Positions 20,691-33,387 are shown, counted from the first letter of the stretch. The stretch is 64,000 bases of DNA from Diphasiastrum complanatum (GCA_029204225.1 CM055113.1:7841852-7905851), one strand, 5' to 3'. The notes: generated from the letters alone by a model not told the origin. A program made the numbers and translations.

Positions 20691-21936
20691 CCTTCATCTC
20701 ATAATATACTGGACAATGAAAGATGAAATGGAACTCATCCTCCATCTCATGAAGAGAACAAAGTTGACATATCCTCTGCAATCTGGGAGTGTCCGTGTAT
20801 CTACCCATCTCAATAGCCAGCTGATGGGAAGAGGCTCGGAGCTGTCCCATACGGTACCGCAGACCAAAAGATAATGGCTGTGTAAGATATGCTGGAAGGA
20901 CAGGCGTACCTGTAGTATCCAACCGTAGTAGATGTGTGCCATAGAAATGTATCTTGACCTTATCAGGGTCGGGCTGTGACCATATAGTGCGTATGTAACT
21001 ACGATAAATATGTTGTCTGATATACGCATGAGTCCGGCTCGGAAGATCAACTACAGATAAGCCCCAAGTACGAAGAAGGGCTGAGACACTGCCAAACCAA
21101 GAATGCTTGGCCCCCTGTCCAGCAATGGTGCGTGATGAAGTGAGAGCAACAACAATATATCTGGAAGTGTCTAACTCTGATATCCTGTGAAGAAAGGTAA
21201 TGATCTGAAACATAGCACCGATAACCAGGGGAGGGGAAGCAAACTCCGCTAATATGATATCATGTGGCACCGAGGGCTTAGCCCTAATCATCCTGCTAAG
21301 CATGAGAATTTGGATACGAGTAAGATCCCTCCAAGTATCACGTGATAAAGGACACCAAATCTCAGCAGAGTATAAAACAACCGGGGAGACAGTGGTAGAA
21401 AATAGTAAGCATCTGGTAGCAGGGTCCTGTACATAATATGTGGAACAGAATCTCTCCATATGAACAAGAGAAGTGTGCCCCTTACGGAGTCTGGTGAGGG
21501 CTGCCGGTCGGAATGTGAGTAGCGGACCAGAAAAAAGTACTCCCAAATAAGTGTAAGAGGTCACAATCTCAATCGGCAGCCCATCATAATAAAAGGTCAC
21601 ATCTCTCATATGCTGTCTATTGGTGTTGAACACCATAATCTTGGTCTTCTTGGTATTAACCGTCAATCTCCAAAGTTGATAGAAGTGATGTAAAGCAGAA
21701 AGGTGTCTCTGTAAGCCAGCTGCAGAGGATGAGAGAAGAACCACATCATCAGCGTATAGGAGAATGGGGATAATAATATTTGCTAAAGGACAGCCTTCTC
21801 CACCTTCCTCTCGAATAATCCGCTCGAGGTCATCAATATATAGTGCAAAGAGAGTAGGAGATAAGGGGCAGCCCTGCTTCACTCCAATAGTAGAATGGAT
21901 CAGCGAGGACCAACCACTACCGTCCCTGAACCGCGC

Positions 21937-21938
<2 letters not shown>
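20691..21938 (-). mobile_element. LINE fragment: RT to zinc knuckle
   Basis: In LINE sense it starts directly after (TC)n at an RT loop, then GVKQGCPLSPTLFALYIDDL, LLYADDVVLLSSS, SYTYLGVLFSG and the knuckle CQLCSLHEMEDEFHFIFHC, and breaks at YYEMKD. About 400 codons are open, the best preserved RT C-terminal half in the window. The 3' UTR is absent. The frame runs on into unrelated sequence (20691 to 20491) with no recognised domain. Confidence 0.85.

Positions 21939-22014
<76 letters not shown>
21939..22014. repeat. (GA)n microsatellite upstream of truncated LINE
   Basis: About 75 bp of GA; in LINE sense (TC)n immediately precedes the truncation point. The sequence beyond it (GGAAAAAAT in sense) lacks the family 3' hairpin, so here the tract may be the original target rather than the tail of another copy. 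Confidence 0.96.
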
Positions 22015-22024
<10 letters not shown>

Positions 22025-22405
22025 TTTGTGTCAAAATCAAATACACAAGATTGGAAAGTTGCATCCTATCTTGTGCCGTAGCTGGTAAGAATATAATATA
22101 TTTTTGAACATAAATTAGAAACTGAAGTTAGACATATCATATTGAGGTTAGAGATAGTGTGCATGGCCTATCTAGATACGTAGCCCTCTCATTTGGTAAA
22201 TACGACATTCACAATAAGTAGATGTACAAGATAGTGACTTGTGTTGAAAGATTCAATGGATGGTATTGGTCTATTTTGAAATTGAGATCATATATGCTTG
22301 TTTTGTTGGCTCCTCTGAGAAGTGGTACCTATATGTGGATGATGGTGACGCTGTATTGGAAACATGCATGTAGCATTTTTGTTTTGGACTTCGGTACACG
22401 CTTTA

Positions 22406-22413
22406 TGTATCAC
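22406..22413. repeat. 8-bp target-site duplication, left
   Basis: TGTATCAC, identical to 25849-25856 on the other side of hAT-A. An 8-bp duplication is the hallmark of the hAT superfamily. Confidence 0.8.
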
Positions 22414-22619
22414 CAAGGTTGAAGGCCGCGTTCCGGAACGCGTTTCGGAACGCGTTTTATCAAATGGAAGGTTTTTTCAAGGGCAATTCATTTATCAAGT
22501 TTGCCATCAATTTCAGGACACATCCGTTAACTTATTTTTCACTATTATATCATTTTCTACAATTACCGGTATTGTGTGAAATGAAATCATGTGCATAGCA
22601 AAGCATTGAAAGCATATTG

Positions 22620-22719
<100 letters not shown>

Positions 22720-22863
22720 AAGTAGACGATGCTGGAAAAAAATCATATCGAAACACAAACCGATAGGACACAATGTAAAAACGTGAAAATATATAATGTC
22801 GGGCTCAAGGCCAAAAAACAAATATAGTGACGTCCGATAAATAATGTCTCATAACACTAACAA

Positions 22864-25102
22864 CTAACAATCGTCCTCTAACTCAAAGTCTAAGTCATCA
22901 GTGTCTGTGGAACTGCCAAACAAGGAATCTGTAGATGACGCTGAGGATATCATGTGTCGTGTTGAGCCTCTGCCTCTGCCTCTGCGTCCGCCTCTGCCTC
23001 TTCCCTGTCCCCTACCTCTCCCTCTCCCTCTCTCTCTCCCTCCTGCCCCCTCCTGGCTGGCTCCAACTGCTCCTCCTCTGCTACTCCCTCCAGGTTGCCC
23101 TCTCAACTGTGATCTCGTACTCTGGGAAGGCCTTATAAACTCAGAACTGACCTAGCCCTCAACTGCTTGTGAAACTCCAGTCCTCTCTACAAACAAGGCC
23201 CCCAGACCCCCCCCCCCCCCCCCCCCGCTGGAACGTCTAGGTCGGCCTCTACGTCTAGGTGCAGGAACGGCTGGCTCCTCCTATGTCTCGGCATCGGGGT
23301 CTACGAATAAGTGCTACATGTCTCCCCCCCCTCATGCTCACCCTCATCCTCTGCCTCTATATCACCCTCATCCATCCACTCCTCCTCGTACCCATGCCCA
23401 AATCCCTCTCCATGCCCCAAAATCTCATCATCTCCATCCTCTCCCATCTCCTGACGTCGAGCTGCTCTCCTGTGACGTCGTGTAGACCGTGCCTCTGCAT
23501 CTGCCTGCCTATGTAGCTCTTGATAGATATCATCCTCGACCTCCTCCTCCGTAGGTGGCACCTGAGGATCAGCAGTTGTCGTATGTACCTTGCAGGAGAG
23601 TCAGGGTTCACCTACAAAAACAAACGGGCATGGTTAGCAAACGCATCTGTCAATAAATTCAAGAAACACCTCGCCGATGCGGTCCATGAACTCGTATATG
23701 AGACCGAGAGTGCACCCCTCTCGGTCTACTAGGCGCAACACATAGAAGACAGATCAAAGAACCTCTACAATCTCACTCGCACGTGTCCAGAAGTCCTCTG
23801 CAAAGACTATGGCCTGGAAGAACACTGCCTATGTCGTGCAGTTCCTGAACTCATCAAATGCCTCACTGGATACCATCCTTCGGAAATGATCTCGCAAGAT
23901 GCACAATCGCTCGAGAACCAGGAAGAAGAAGGCAAAGCGAGTGGGTGCTGGCTTCTTCAGGTCCAGCCGAGAGAATGTACGGAACAATGCCAGCACGCGC
24001 CTCTTTCTAGTGACGAACTTCACTATGCACTTGGCCTGAGAGGTGAGCTGCAAGACAAACATTAAACAAAAAACTGTTAGAAGCTAAAAGAGGTTAGGGG
24101 CCTGGAATAATTAACAGGTGCAAAATGCTTTACAAAGTGACGAAAATTGTACCTCACAAATCCATGGAAGTGCAACCATGTCCTGAATGAGAAGGTCGAT
24201 GCAATGTGCAGCGCACGGGGTCCACACAATACTCGGGTGCTCCCTCATCACCATCTCTCCCATCGATCTGCAGTTCGAGCTGTTGTCTGTAACGACTTGA
24301 ACCACATGCTCTGCCCCAATCTCCTGCACTACAGAGATCACTGCCTCATAGATGAACTCGGCCGTGATGGCTCCACCATCTCGAGTAGCATCCATGCCTC
24401 GTAGGAAGACTGTGCCAAGTGGGCAAGACACTAGGATATTGACGACAGATCGGCGACGAGTGTCAGTCCATCCATCGCTCAATATCGAGCATCCATAGCT
24501 GCAAAAATACAACATTTCTTAGACATGTGCACTTGCAAACACTGTGGTAATTTCTAGATTGAAACAAATGAAGTGGCAAAAAATTCTTACGTCTGCCACG
24601 TTGTGCGAATGGAGCTCAGCGCCCGTGTGATGGTCTCCTCCTCCTGTCGTAGCATGGTCGTGCACAATGCCTCTCTCCTCGGAGGCCTCCTTGACGAATC
24701 AGCTGATGCTATCTGAAGGCAAGTGTCTCTAAAGATCAAAGTGTTTGCAACAACAAAAGGAATGCCACACTCATAGAACAGCTGGCCAATCCGCCGGGTA
24801 CACAGGGCATGATGATGTCTCTGCCACGCACCTCGGTCCAATGTCTGCTGCCTAGCCCTAACCGCTCTCTGCTGCATAGAGGACTCTCCTGGTCTAGAAC
24901 GAGGGCAAATGGATATGCCCATCCCCTGCCCATCTGGCCTGGTGAGTCGTAGAAAATGGGCCCTAACCCTGGTAAGAGAACCAGTAAAGATGTCGCCACA
25001 ATGCAGGCATCTCCATCTGCGGGCACCAGATCCCTGGTGCGTAGCCACATCCCCCTCTATCAACTCTACCTCTGACCAAATGCCTCTACCAAGGACCGGC
25101 AT
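22864..25102 (-). pseudogene. hAT-A transposase, degenerate, with RG-rich tail
   Basis: Pieces on the - strand, probably exons. 25102-24587 is a BED-type zinc finger (WRCLHCGDIFTGSLTRVRAHF). 24515-24111 is the DUF659/catalytic region (GCSILSDGWTDTRRRS, VVQVVTDNSSNCRSMG, PCAAHCIDLLIQDM). 24062-23829 has RKRRVLALFRTFSRLDLKKP. About 23720-23600 has GLVYEFMDRIGE. 23561-22864 is acidic, then a long RG-repeat segment (GRGRGRGQGRGRGG) and an acidic C-terminus. I did not find the hAT dimerisation block (the CERNWSTW type seen in hAT-C), so the C-terminal half is incomplete. The family cuts and pastes DNA using a DDE/RNase H-like fold. Confidence 0.75.
23207..23226. repeat. poly(C) homopolymer run
   Basis: Twenty consecutive C residues inside the degenerate transposase tail; poly(G) in the coding direction. 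Confidence 0.9.
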
Positions 25103-25848
25103 CGTGTGAATTTGTCAATGTATCAGATCGTGTGACTCAGCCAATGTATCAGACCTGCAAAAGAGGAAGCAAACAATCACATGTCAGTATTCTGTTGGTA
25201 GCAACAACAATCGGATTGTTCGCATTCAACCCTAAACCCTAAAATGCATGTGATTTGGGCCCTAAACCGAAAACATTCTCTAGAAGCGATAAAAACCGAA
25301 ACTAACAGCACAAGCATGTTTGAGGGCATGACGAAACACAGTTTGGCCTAAAATTGCACCTCAATCAGATGATTATAAGCTACTTTTCAAAAAGAGTCAA
25401 AAACACATGGAAAAGGGGCATGAGATTCATATCTTTTGATACAAGCAAAAATGGGAAAAACTAACAGCATGAGCATTTCTGTGGGATTCAATACAGATGA
25501 TTTGAAACCAAAAACCAGTTCATTACGTTGCCTACAGCTCATTCTATGAGCTACCAAGGTTTGAAGTCAAAACTTACCTAAAATCGTTTTGGAGACAAAC
25601 GCCGCCACCTCGTCGCTTCCACCGCACTGATCGATGCCCCACGCTGCCCACAATCCACGATCACCTCCTCATCCTTACTCTCTCTCACTCTCCAACTCTC
25701 AAAATGCAAAAATTTTTATGTGGGCCGCGGGCTGCCTGCTCGCGGCCCACATAAAAAAATTTCAAAATTTTTTCGCGTTCCGGGACCGCAATCCGGAACG
25801 CACAATCCGGATCGAAATCCTTCTGGATCCCGATCCGCTGCAACACAG

Positions 25849-25856
25849 TGTATCAC
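25849..25856. repeat. 8-bp target-site duplication, right
   Basis: TGTATCAC, matching 22406-22413. Confidence 0.8.
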
Positions 25857-26992
25857 TAATGAGGTAGATATAATGTCTGCTATGGCTCTTGGTCTATGGC
25901 CAACTTATCATAGATCCTAACTCACTTTGTAATCACCTATATTGTTTATATAATAAGAACTATGATATTCCTCATTTTCTACCTTTGCCAATGTAAAAAT
26001 TTGACATAGCCTATTTTTTGCGAGTAAGCCTTGAATATGCGTATCTCAAAAAGACGATAATGAAGCAAGAGTTTTGTTGAAGCTTTAAGATGTGTACATT
26101 GTAGCAATCAAGCCTATAGGGACCATCTCACAACTGGCAATGGAAAGAAGCTATTTGAGTGAACAATGGTCTCTCAGTGTGAAATATTTATCAATAAAAT
26201 CTATAGATCTTAGAGCAAGCCTGAATAAAATGTTGCATTCAATTTAACCAGCTCAAGTGAATGGATGAGAAGAGAGTTTGCATGAATACCTCTACCATCA
26301 TGCCTCAAAGTCACCATGAAACTATGTAGTTTTTTATTAGATACTTTCTATGAATAACATCTCTACCTGCAAAGGTTAGAAGGTATTCTACCAATCATGA
26401 ATGACAATGTGGACACCTAGAGCTTGGAGGAATGAACCGATCTGATGTCACAAGATATGGATTAGACTTTTTCTACAAGCTTTAATTGTAAGTATGACTA
26501 GGTATCAAAGAGTCGACCCTGCAATGAAGCATCTTCAATTGCATTAAAGGCACCATCTTTACATAATTTACTTAAAATTGTAACCCAAAACATGTGTATG
26601 AAGTATTACCTCTAAGATTTGAGGAACATGTGCGCATGAATGGCTGTAGGGTTGACACCTATAACCTTGTCCTCAAAAACTTTCTCTAGACTTTGCTTGT
26701 AAGCTATGTAGTGTATTGATAGTACTTGCAAGGACTCTTATTATGACTAGGTAAGAAGTTAAGAACTATGCTTGTCACCTTATAAAAGGGATGGAGTTCT
26801 CATAATTGAGGAACCTATTGCCATGGCCACTACTTAGAAGTATAGCCTCCAGTTCACCACGAAGTCCATGTCTTGACTGAACAACCTTGGAAAATCAAAT
26901 GGTAGAGCATTTTATATTCATGTTGACTTGCTACTTGTTTGCCCAAGTTCTTTTTTCAATAGAAGACCACTTATTTTCATGATTTTTTGCAG
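25857..26992 (+). other. host intron sequence, no gene seen
   Basis: AT-rich sequence between hAT-A and the first visible ERMP1-like exon, ending in a T-rich tract and GCAG acceptor. No repeats or coding signals were recognised. No upstream ERMP1 exon was found from 1 to 26992, so the intron probably extends beyond the window's left edge. Confidence 0.5.
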
Positions 26993-27128
26993 GTTTATTA
27001 TTCTCGAAAAGTTGCGACTTTTCTACACTTATTTCCATTATTTGTTGTTATCTTGATGCCATTCTTGGCATCGGAAAGGTCATCTGGCTTTACAACAGTC
27101 ACGTCAAGGTTTCAAGCAATTATTCAAG
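26993..27128 (+). CDS. ERMP1: ERMP1-like metallopeptidase, internal exon 1 of 6 visible
   Basis: The exon lies between a TTTTTTGCAG acceptor and an AAG/GTATAT donor and is 136 nt, starting in phase 0. It encodes VYYSRKVATFLHLFPLFVVI and a following membrane segment. From knowledge of the family, plant ER metallopeptidase 1 proteins (M28 zinc exopeptidase domain followed by several membrane spans) have a YYSRK.AT.LH segment at this point. The protein acts in the ER membrane; the zinc-binding peptidase residues lie in upstream exons not in this window. Splicing to 27592 keeps frame (CAA G/GT GGA). Confidence 0.85.
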
Positions 27129-27591
27129 GTATATCAATTTATGATTTTTTTTTGGCTTTTGCAACGATACAGTTTGTACGATGTATTTAGATTGCATTTG
27201 GTTTACAAAACATATTTATTAGCAAATTTGACTTACAAGAGTCACAGTGTGATTGATTGAACCCTTGCATGATTCCATGGAGTTGCTTTGTTAAGTTCAT
27301 ACATCGAGCAATTAATTCTTCTTCATTAGTGCAATTTGTATAGTGATTTTTTTGTTGTTGTGAATACTTTCATGTTAGAATTTGCATTTTCGATCTTCTA
27401 AAAGGGAAAATGGTAAATTTTGAAATTTACGACATGCTAGATCAAAACTCAAAGTCATAGTGTCCTATACAATGCCCTTTGAGGGTTTATATGTTTAGAA
27501 AGAGCTTTCTGTGATAACTCGTTATATAGTTTTATTCTTTTCTGTGATGAATGTTGGGAAATTTTTTCATTACGCATGATCATGATTTCAG

Positions 27592-27688
27592 GTGGAATGG
27601 TACATTGCTTTGGGTTTCTTTTAGCAATACTGCTTCCTGTAATCATGGCAGTGCTAAGATTGTGCTTTTCAACAACTGCAATGACCTG
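27592..27688 (+). CDS. ERMP1: ERMP1-like metallopeptidase, exon 2 of 6 visible
   Basis: A 97-nt exon between ATTTCAG and TG/GTAGCC. It encodes GMVHCFGFLLAILLPVIMAV and LRLCFSTTAMTW, one membrane span that matches the FA(V/I)LRLLFS..AMSW block of plant ERMP1. The final tryptophan codon is split TG/G across the following intron of 26,130 bp, and the first base of the next exon restores it. Confidence 0.88.
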
Positions 27689-28699
27689 GTAGCCTATTTT
27701 CTTCCATGTCTCTCCCTTTGCTTTTTCTTGCTATCATCCAAATGATTTTTGTTAATAGTGTGGCTTTTGTTTGGATGTTTTTTTGTTGAAGCTGTACTAA
27801 ACTCTTAACTAAGTAATCGACTTGCTAATGTCATCACCAAGATGGTTACATTCGCAATCCATTCCTTGCTAAAAGCTACAAAAATTGAAATTGCCTCTAT
27901 GTCATCGAATCGGCCTTAGTTTATTGGTTGGCCATGGAAACTTGTGAGGCCTACCAGCTTGTGGGGTTCCTAGATGGCAAAATGGGTTGTCATGCAACCA
28001 TTTGTTTCTTATAGATATATTGATTTGGGTGGGGGCGACCCTACCATCCTTGACCCTGTTTTCATCATTGGGTAGAAGGTTCCTAACTAGGCCCTTTTCA
28101 ACATAATGTCAACTTTGCAATTATATTATTTGTTTTTAAAGAGGAAATTTTTTTTCTAGAGAGCCTTTCATTTGGAAAGTTCCTAAAAATTAGCTATATG
28201 GCACTATGTGAGATTCCTATTAGATCTCTAGAAAAATGAATGAGTTGACATTACAGTCGGGGAAGGTGTTGATGCAATTTCACTAGTTGAAGCTTCTGTT
28301 CCATTTGTCTCAAGAATTGACACCTCTCAATTGTTGGATGTTGAGCGACTACATCTACTTGAACTATAAATTTCTTCTATGAATCAACTATCCTAGGTAA
28401 CAATGCCTTCGTCTATCTAAGGTGGTCAATATCTCCCACCTACAACTTGTTAATTAGATGAACAATACATTCGTTCAGCTCATTTAACCACACTAAGTAT
28501 TATAGTAAGTCCTTTGACCATAGTAAGTATTATGATACATGCAATTATTATACACCTGTCACATGTACTTTGAATCCCTTTGCCTATTGTAAACTGTAAA
28601 TTGTAATTATGAACTGTAAATGGTTGAGTCACCGGCCTACGGAGACAATTGTGAATTGCAATGTAATTATTAGTTGTAGTGACTAATTCCAAGATAGCT

Positions 28700-29128
28700 A
28701 ATGGGATATTGGGTCTTATGAGAGTCTATTGGACTGACCTCCTAAAATGTAGCAGAGTAGATCGGTCAACAAGACATGTGTCATATGCTCATTGGGACAT
28801 TGGGAGAGTGACACATGTCAAATAGTCTACCTACTAGCTTGCCTATGCAGCAAGGCACTGCCAAGTGGCAAGTGTCAACTGTGCATGGAGTTGCCACGTG
28901 TCGATGTTAGGATGTGTCAAGGTTAAGGGGTGCTTGAGGGGATATAGTGTGAGCCTTGCTACACATTCCCTATCTTATTCCTATGCAACTATGGTTGGGA
29001 GGAGACTTGCAATAGAGCTTTCATGTTTGCTTGTTGATCTATGTGTAGTTACTTGAGATTAATAAAGAGACGGATTTGCTCAGTAATTCTGTATATCTAC
29101 TTGGGGTGTTGTTAGCTTGTGTGCAACA
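28700..29128 (+). mobile_element. possible LTR followed by primer-binding-like site
   Basis: A segment ending in CAACA (29128) is followed by TGGTATAAGAAGAGC, close to the initiator-Met-tRNA primer site TGGTATCAGAGC used by copia elements. AATAAAG lies at about 29060. The 5' edge is not defined and no gag follows. Sequence from 29150 to 30255 shows no gene. Confidence 0.35.
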
Positions 29129-30255
29129 TTTGGTATAAGAAGAGCTGCTTCCCAGACTTGTGGGATCTGGCATCATTGGCATGCTTAGTTAGGGTTTGAT
29201 GGAAGCTTACCCTACTGTAGGTGATGTGTTGATAGTGTACATGTGAGCATAATACTTTCATGATACATTTGAGATCAAAGGTCCCTTTGAAAAGAGATGC
29301 TGGCGATATTTCATGCAAATATGTTGTGGCATAAACATCATAAATGCCCATAATATACTCTTTTAAGAAACCTTGTGTTTCTGATTGCCAAAAGTTCCTG
29401 TGGTAGCACAACTATCACGTGAGTCAAAGCAAGAAAGGGACATATAAAACATAAAGAATTATTATTTTTTGGCTTCCCTCTTGTACTTTTTGTGTTACTC
29501 GAAAGTGTACTAGTAGAGGTATTTGGGTCATTTGACTCTCTTTTTTTATCTTGAAGGCTAGGGAAACTAATGTTAGTAGAAGTAAAGAGACATAATATGC
29601 TCAAAAGCATGGTTATAAAAGAACACAAGGAAGCAAGAAACTAAGTATTCAAAAAAGCAATGCGCTTAGGTCTTTCCCAAAAGATATGACAAAAGCCTTA
29701 TTATCATGTTCTCTAACAATCAAGGACTTGATAAATACCATCTATACATTTGAACACCCTAGTATTCCTTAAGGAAATTGTCACTAAAAAATTGGTTGCC
29801 AATTGACATTGTGATATTATAGAGGAGTCAAGCTACCTGAGCTTTAAAAAAAGCTCTCAAGTTTAATCTCTTCATAATTGTTTTTAGAGGCCTTGTTAAG
29901 ACTATGCTTTTCAAGCAACTCTAACGAGCAAAGCCAAACGTCCGAGAAAAACCTACAATCAATCGAACAAATGCTTGACATTGTCGAGATCGTTAGATCT
30001 CACCAAGCTATCGTCGAAAACAAGACTGCAATGGCTACACTCTATTTAGTATAGAATAACTAAATTTGTTTAGCAATTCACAAAATATTCAACAAGATAC
30101 AATTATCACGCGCTTAAACAAACTTGATGGAATGATTGTCACAAAGAGATGAAAGATATAGTAGAGATGGTGCGCTTGACCTATGTGAACACCTTATTCA
30201 TAATGAGTTAAAGTCTCTCATATGTCCAAAAATGAAGCCCTAAATTTTTATTCAA

Positions 30256-30483
30256 GGGAACATGCTCTAATTCTAATGAAAGCATGAACTTAACTTAAAC
30301 TTGGCTTTAACTCATGGTAAAACTCGTAGTAGCACTACCTTGTGTCGAAATGGAATTATTTAAAAAATAGGGAACATCCTCTAATTCTAATGAAAGCATG
30401 AACTTAACTTAAACTTGGCTTTAACTCATGGTAAAACTTGTAGTAGCACTAACTTGTGTCGAAATGGAATTATTAAAAAAATA
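30256..30483. repeat. 114-bp tandem duplication
   Basis: Two head-to-tail units (starting 30256 and 30370) differ at a handful of positions. They lie where the 3' LTR of the adjacent - strand copia remnant is expected. Confidence 0.9.
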
Positions 30484-30527
30484 GACTATGTCCTATGTCA
30501 TCAGGGAGTAGCAATTAAGCATCAATT

Positions 30528-30797
30528 CTAACACTCCCCCATAATGTTTGATTGGTTGTCTACTACTCCAAGTATGTTCCTAAATTTCTCAAATTTCTCT
30601 CTCCCAAGTTGCTTGTTAAGGATATCTACCACTTGGTCATTTGTATTGCAATAGACGTCTTTCCCATATGTAGTGTTGCTGAACTTCAATGAGTTTGGTC
30701 TTGTTATGAGAAACCTGCCAACCGGCTTCACGTGCTGCAGTTGTAGTTGCTCCATAGAAGATAATGCTATAGCAGGCTGCTTCTTAGAACAATTCAT
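30528..30797 (-). pseudogene. copia RNase H C-terminal remnant with LTR start
   Basis: The - strand encodes CSKKQPAIALSSME, then after an internal deletion YCNTNDQVVDILNKQLGREK and LGVVDNQSNIMGEC. These are the start and end of a copia RNase H domain. A polypurine tract (GGGGGAG, 30534-30540) and TGTTAGAATT (from 30533 downward) mark the beginning of the 3' LTR, which contains the 114-bp tandem duplication. Confidence 0.7.
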
Positions 30798-31134
30798 ATT
30801 GTCGTACTTTGACTAGATGCCAAATCTGTGCTGGATAAATTTCAAAATTCTTTTAGTTGATTTCCAATTTAGCATTTTAGGCTGTCATGTATTGACCTAC
30901 CATACTAGCAACATAAGATATGTCAGGTCGAGTAGTGGGCAAGCAGTTATGACTTTCAACCCGATGTCTATGCAAAATCTCGTCTATATCTTCATCATTT
31001 TCTGCTTTTGCTAGCTTCAAACTTGAATCATATGGTGTTTTTCAACCAACTATATAATATGCTCCGACTTGCTTCTATTAAAGTCAGCTTCTCAAAATAT
31101 TTGTCAATTCTTGTATATCATGCCTTGGGTGCCT

Positions 31135-31135
<1 letters not shown>

Positions 31136-31208
<73 letters not shown>
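31136..31208 (+). repeat. (CT)n microsatellite upstream of LINE tip
   Basis: About 73 bp of CT. A 142-bp LINE tip follows directly and is itself followed by another CT tract: the (TC)n-LINE-(TC)n pattern in miniature. Confidence 0.97.
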
Positions 31209-31211
<3 letters not shown>

Positions 31212-31346
31212 CCTAGCACTATTTCCTGTTTTACTGTAATCTTGTTTCTTTCAGGTGGTAGAGCTTTCACGCTCCCATCGGGCATACTTGACATGTACCT
31301 TTTTTCCAGTCCTATGTACCTTAGGGTATTCCATGGACATTAATAA

Positions 31347-31350
<4 letters not shown>
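31209..31350 (+). mobile_element. minimal LINE 3' tip flanked by (CT)n
   Basis: Only the last part of the 3' UTR remains (ACTTGACATGTACC), with hairpin 2 at 31316-31329 (GTACC-TTAG-GGTAT) and GACATTAATAAAGAT(CT)n. Orientation matches the CT strand on both sides, consistent with a heavily 5'-truncated insertion into a CT tract. Confidence 0.75.
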
Positions 31351-31395
<45 letters not shown>

Positions 31396-31403
31396 TCTCT
31401 CTC
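31351..31403 (+). repeat. (CT)n LINE tail
   Basis: CT repeat with one GT interruption, following AATAAAGAT of the LINE tip. Confidence 0.97.
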
Positions 31404-31409
31404 AAATCT

Positions 31410-31509
31410 GAAATCAGGTTTAGGGCTTCGAACGGTTTGAACCGGGTCCGAACGATTTGATGGTTCGAACCGTGAGGGGCGGTTCGAACCGCGGTTCGAT
31501 GCAACCTTG
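31410..31509. repeat. orphan hAT-like end with GGTTCGAACC palindromes
   Basis: Several GGTTCGAACC or related palindromes lie within 100 bp. The outer edge, read on the - strand, is CAAGGTTGCATCGAACCG, sharing CAAGGTTG with the left end of hAT-A. No partner end or 8-bp duplication was found. Confidence 0.45.
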
Positions 31510-32880
31510 GGCCTCGCCAAAGTGTAATAAGTACTCACCACATGGGGTTAGGTCCCAAGCTGTCCTCGAAAACCTGGTAACTTCCATCCCATCACTATCA
31601 AGGGTATGAACGTGACGCTTGTCGACAGTGTCGTGAAACTTTGACTGTCGTGAGAATGCCCTAGCAATAAAATCTCCAATGAGGAAAATATGTCCCCGCT
31701 ACAAATTTGACAATATCAACTAAGAGATCAAGGTATGGTGAGCCACAATGCCCTCAGAAAAAGATGAAGACTTTGGAGCAAAATAACATGCCGCAATAAA
31801 GAGGTCTTTGTCCAAACCAATACTCTGTTCAACAATACGAATACAAATATAATGTGCATGCTCGTCATGTCTGATGAACTCGATGATCAAATGAAGAGAC
31901 TCTCTGTATAAGCATGCTACCCCTCTGGATCCTCGATCACTAGCTGATCTAGTCTCAGGTCTCTGTACACGGAATCCCATCTATACCCTGGGAAAGTGGG
32001 TAGTCCTCGCTCCTGACTCTCATGAGTCTCCATGAAAAGAAGTAAATTCCGACCAATGAAAAAATCAACCAGGTCGCCTGCTGTGGAAAATTAGTGTCTA
32101 CCATCACAGTTCCATACTTCAATCTGGAGATGATGTGGATGGGCCCCCGGGGTACTCCAGAACACCCCAAATCCCTAGCGTTGGGAACCTCTAGGAGCGC
32201 TATCAATAAAGAGCACCCGTCCATCCTGATATATGACCCGTCTGCCAAACTCTTGGGCCTTCTGGAAGGCTTTACACCTTTCCTCAACCTGGATATATGT
32301 GAATCATCATCCATATAGATAGTACTGCGTAGCTTGGCTCTGCAACACAAAGCCTCTCTACGACTCTCCAAGGAAGTAAAACGAATAATCAATGTGGCTA
32401 CATCTTTGGTGGTCCTCCATCCAGCATCTAGTCCATCTGTAATGTGACTTGTGTCCAGGAATTGCTTAGCTTCAACCATGCATCCTGTGTATCCGGAATC
32501 CCTCGAACTCTAATGTTGTGGGCTTTTTGCTCTCTGGCTTTTTCTTCCAAAATGTTGGCTGAAATGACTAAGGGATATGGGAGCGCTGGGTTTTGTACCT
32601 TTCTTCAATATGGATGCCCACGAAAGCGCCAACTCTTTGAAGAGAAGAGGAGATGGTCACAGATGTGGAGGAGATAGGAATAGGATGGAACCCAGCGGGA
32701 GGGAATGGAGCAAAGGAAACAACTTCCAGAGGGCCATCGGAGGAGGCAGAGAGGAGAGGGGCAACAGGCAGTGCTGCCTGTGTGCTCTATGGCAATCGCA
32801 GCAAGGCATTTTGGGCTCCATTGTGGAGCCATGTGTTACGAGACCATAACCGTACCGACCCGACACAATACTCTAGGTGC
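31510..32880 (-). mobile_element. LINE fragment: end of ORF1 to endonuclease
   Basis: In sense, ORF1 RRM-like and C-terminal domains (AHNIRVRGIPDTQD; IRFTSLESRREAL; YMDDDSHISRLRK; DGSYIRMDG) are followed by the ORF2 start and endonuclease (GSRGVACLYRES, AACYFAPKSSSF), all with frameshifts and stops. It lacks RT and 3' UTR. It resembles the second subfamily at 33242-37738 more than the train copies. The first 300 bp upstream (32560-32880) are poorly conserved ORF1. Confidence 0.7.
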
Positions 32881-33241
32881 ATCTAACCACTTGAGGGCAG
32901 AGGACATTGTGAGTCAATGGCATGCATGCATACCGTGTAGTAGGTATGAGGGCCTGTAATGCCCATGCAGACACATGCATGCAGTCCTTCAGCAGTGGAC
33001 TGGGACTCCTCGTGCATCAATAACCCATTCATGCAACATGAATGGTGGGTGTCAACAACAACTAGCACCTACTGCATGCACACTCACACTGGGCTAGAAG
33101 GGGCATTCTATAAGAGGATGCATAGGCTGCGTGGATCAAACTTTGCCTTCCCTATGGTTATGTTGTTCCTAACCCCATGGGAGCAAAGAGCGAGAGAGAG
33201 CGCGCGTGCGCATCATAGATGTCTCTCTGCTTTTGAAAAAA
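32881..33241. other. no gene seen
   Basis: Spacer between two - strand LINE copies with scattered CATGCATG and CA/TG-rich motifs. Nothing coding was recognised. Confidence 0.5.
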
Positions 33242-33387
33242 AAATGATGTAAAGTATGTTACTGCACTGTCTCTGAGTGAGCTGCGTCTCTCTGTTGTCG
33301 AGTGGATGATCGGTGGTGTCTATGCTGTCGTGAAGCTGTAGGCTGTGGCCTGCGGGCTGGCTGTCTCTCTGGTCGACGACACTGTCT

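Noticed and set aside
22901-23155. Pro/Leu-rich + strand frames opposite the hAT-A tail
   Set aside because: Antisense shadows of the RG-rich transposase tail; no independent support.
25228-25246. Telomere-like CCCTAAACCCTAAA
   Set aside because: Only two units inside hAT-A; too short for an interstitial telomere array.
29112-29628. - strand frames of about 96-99 codons
   Set aside because: No motif, AT-rich composition, and overlap with an LTR-like region; treated as chance.
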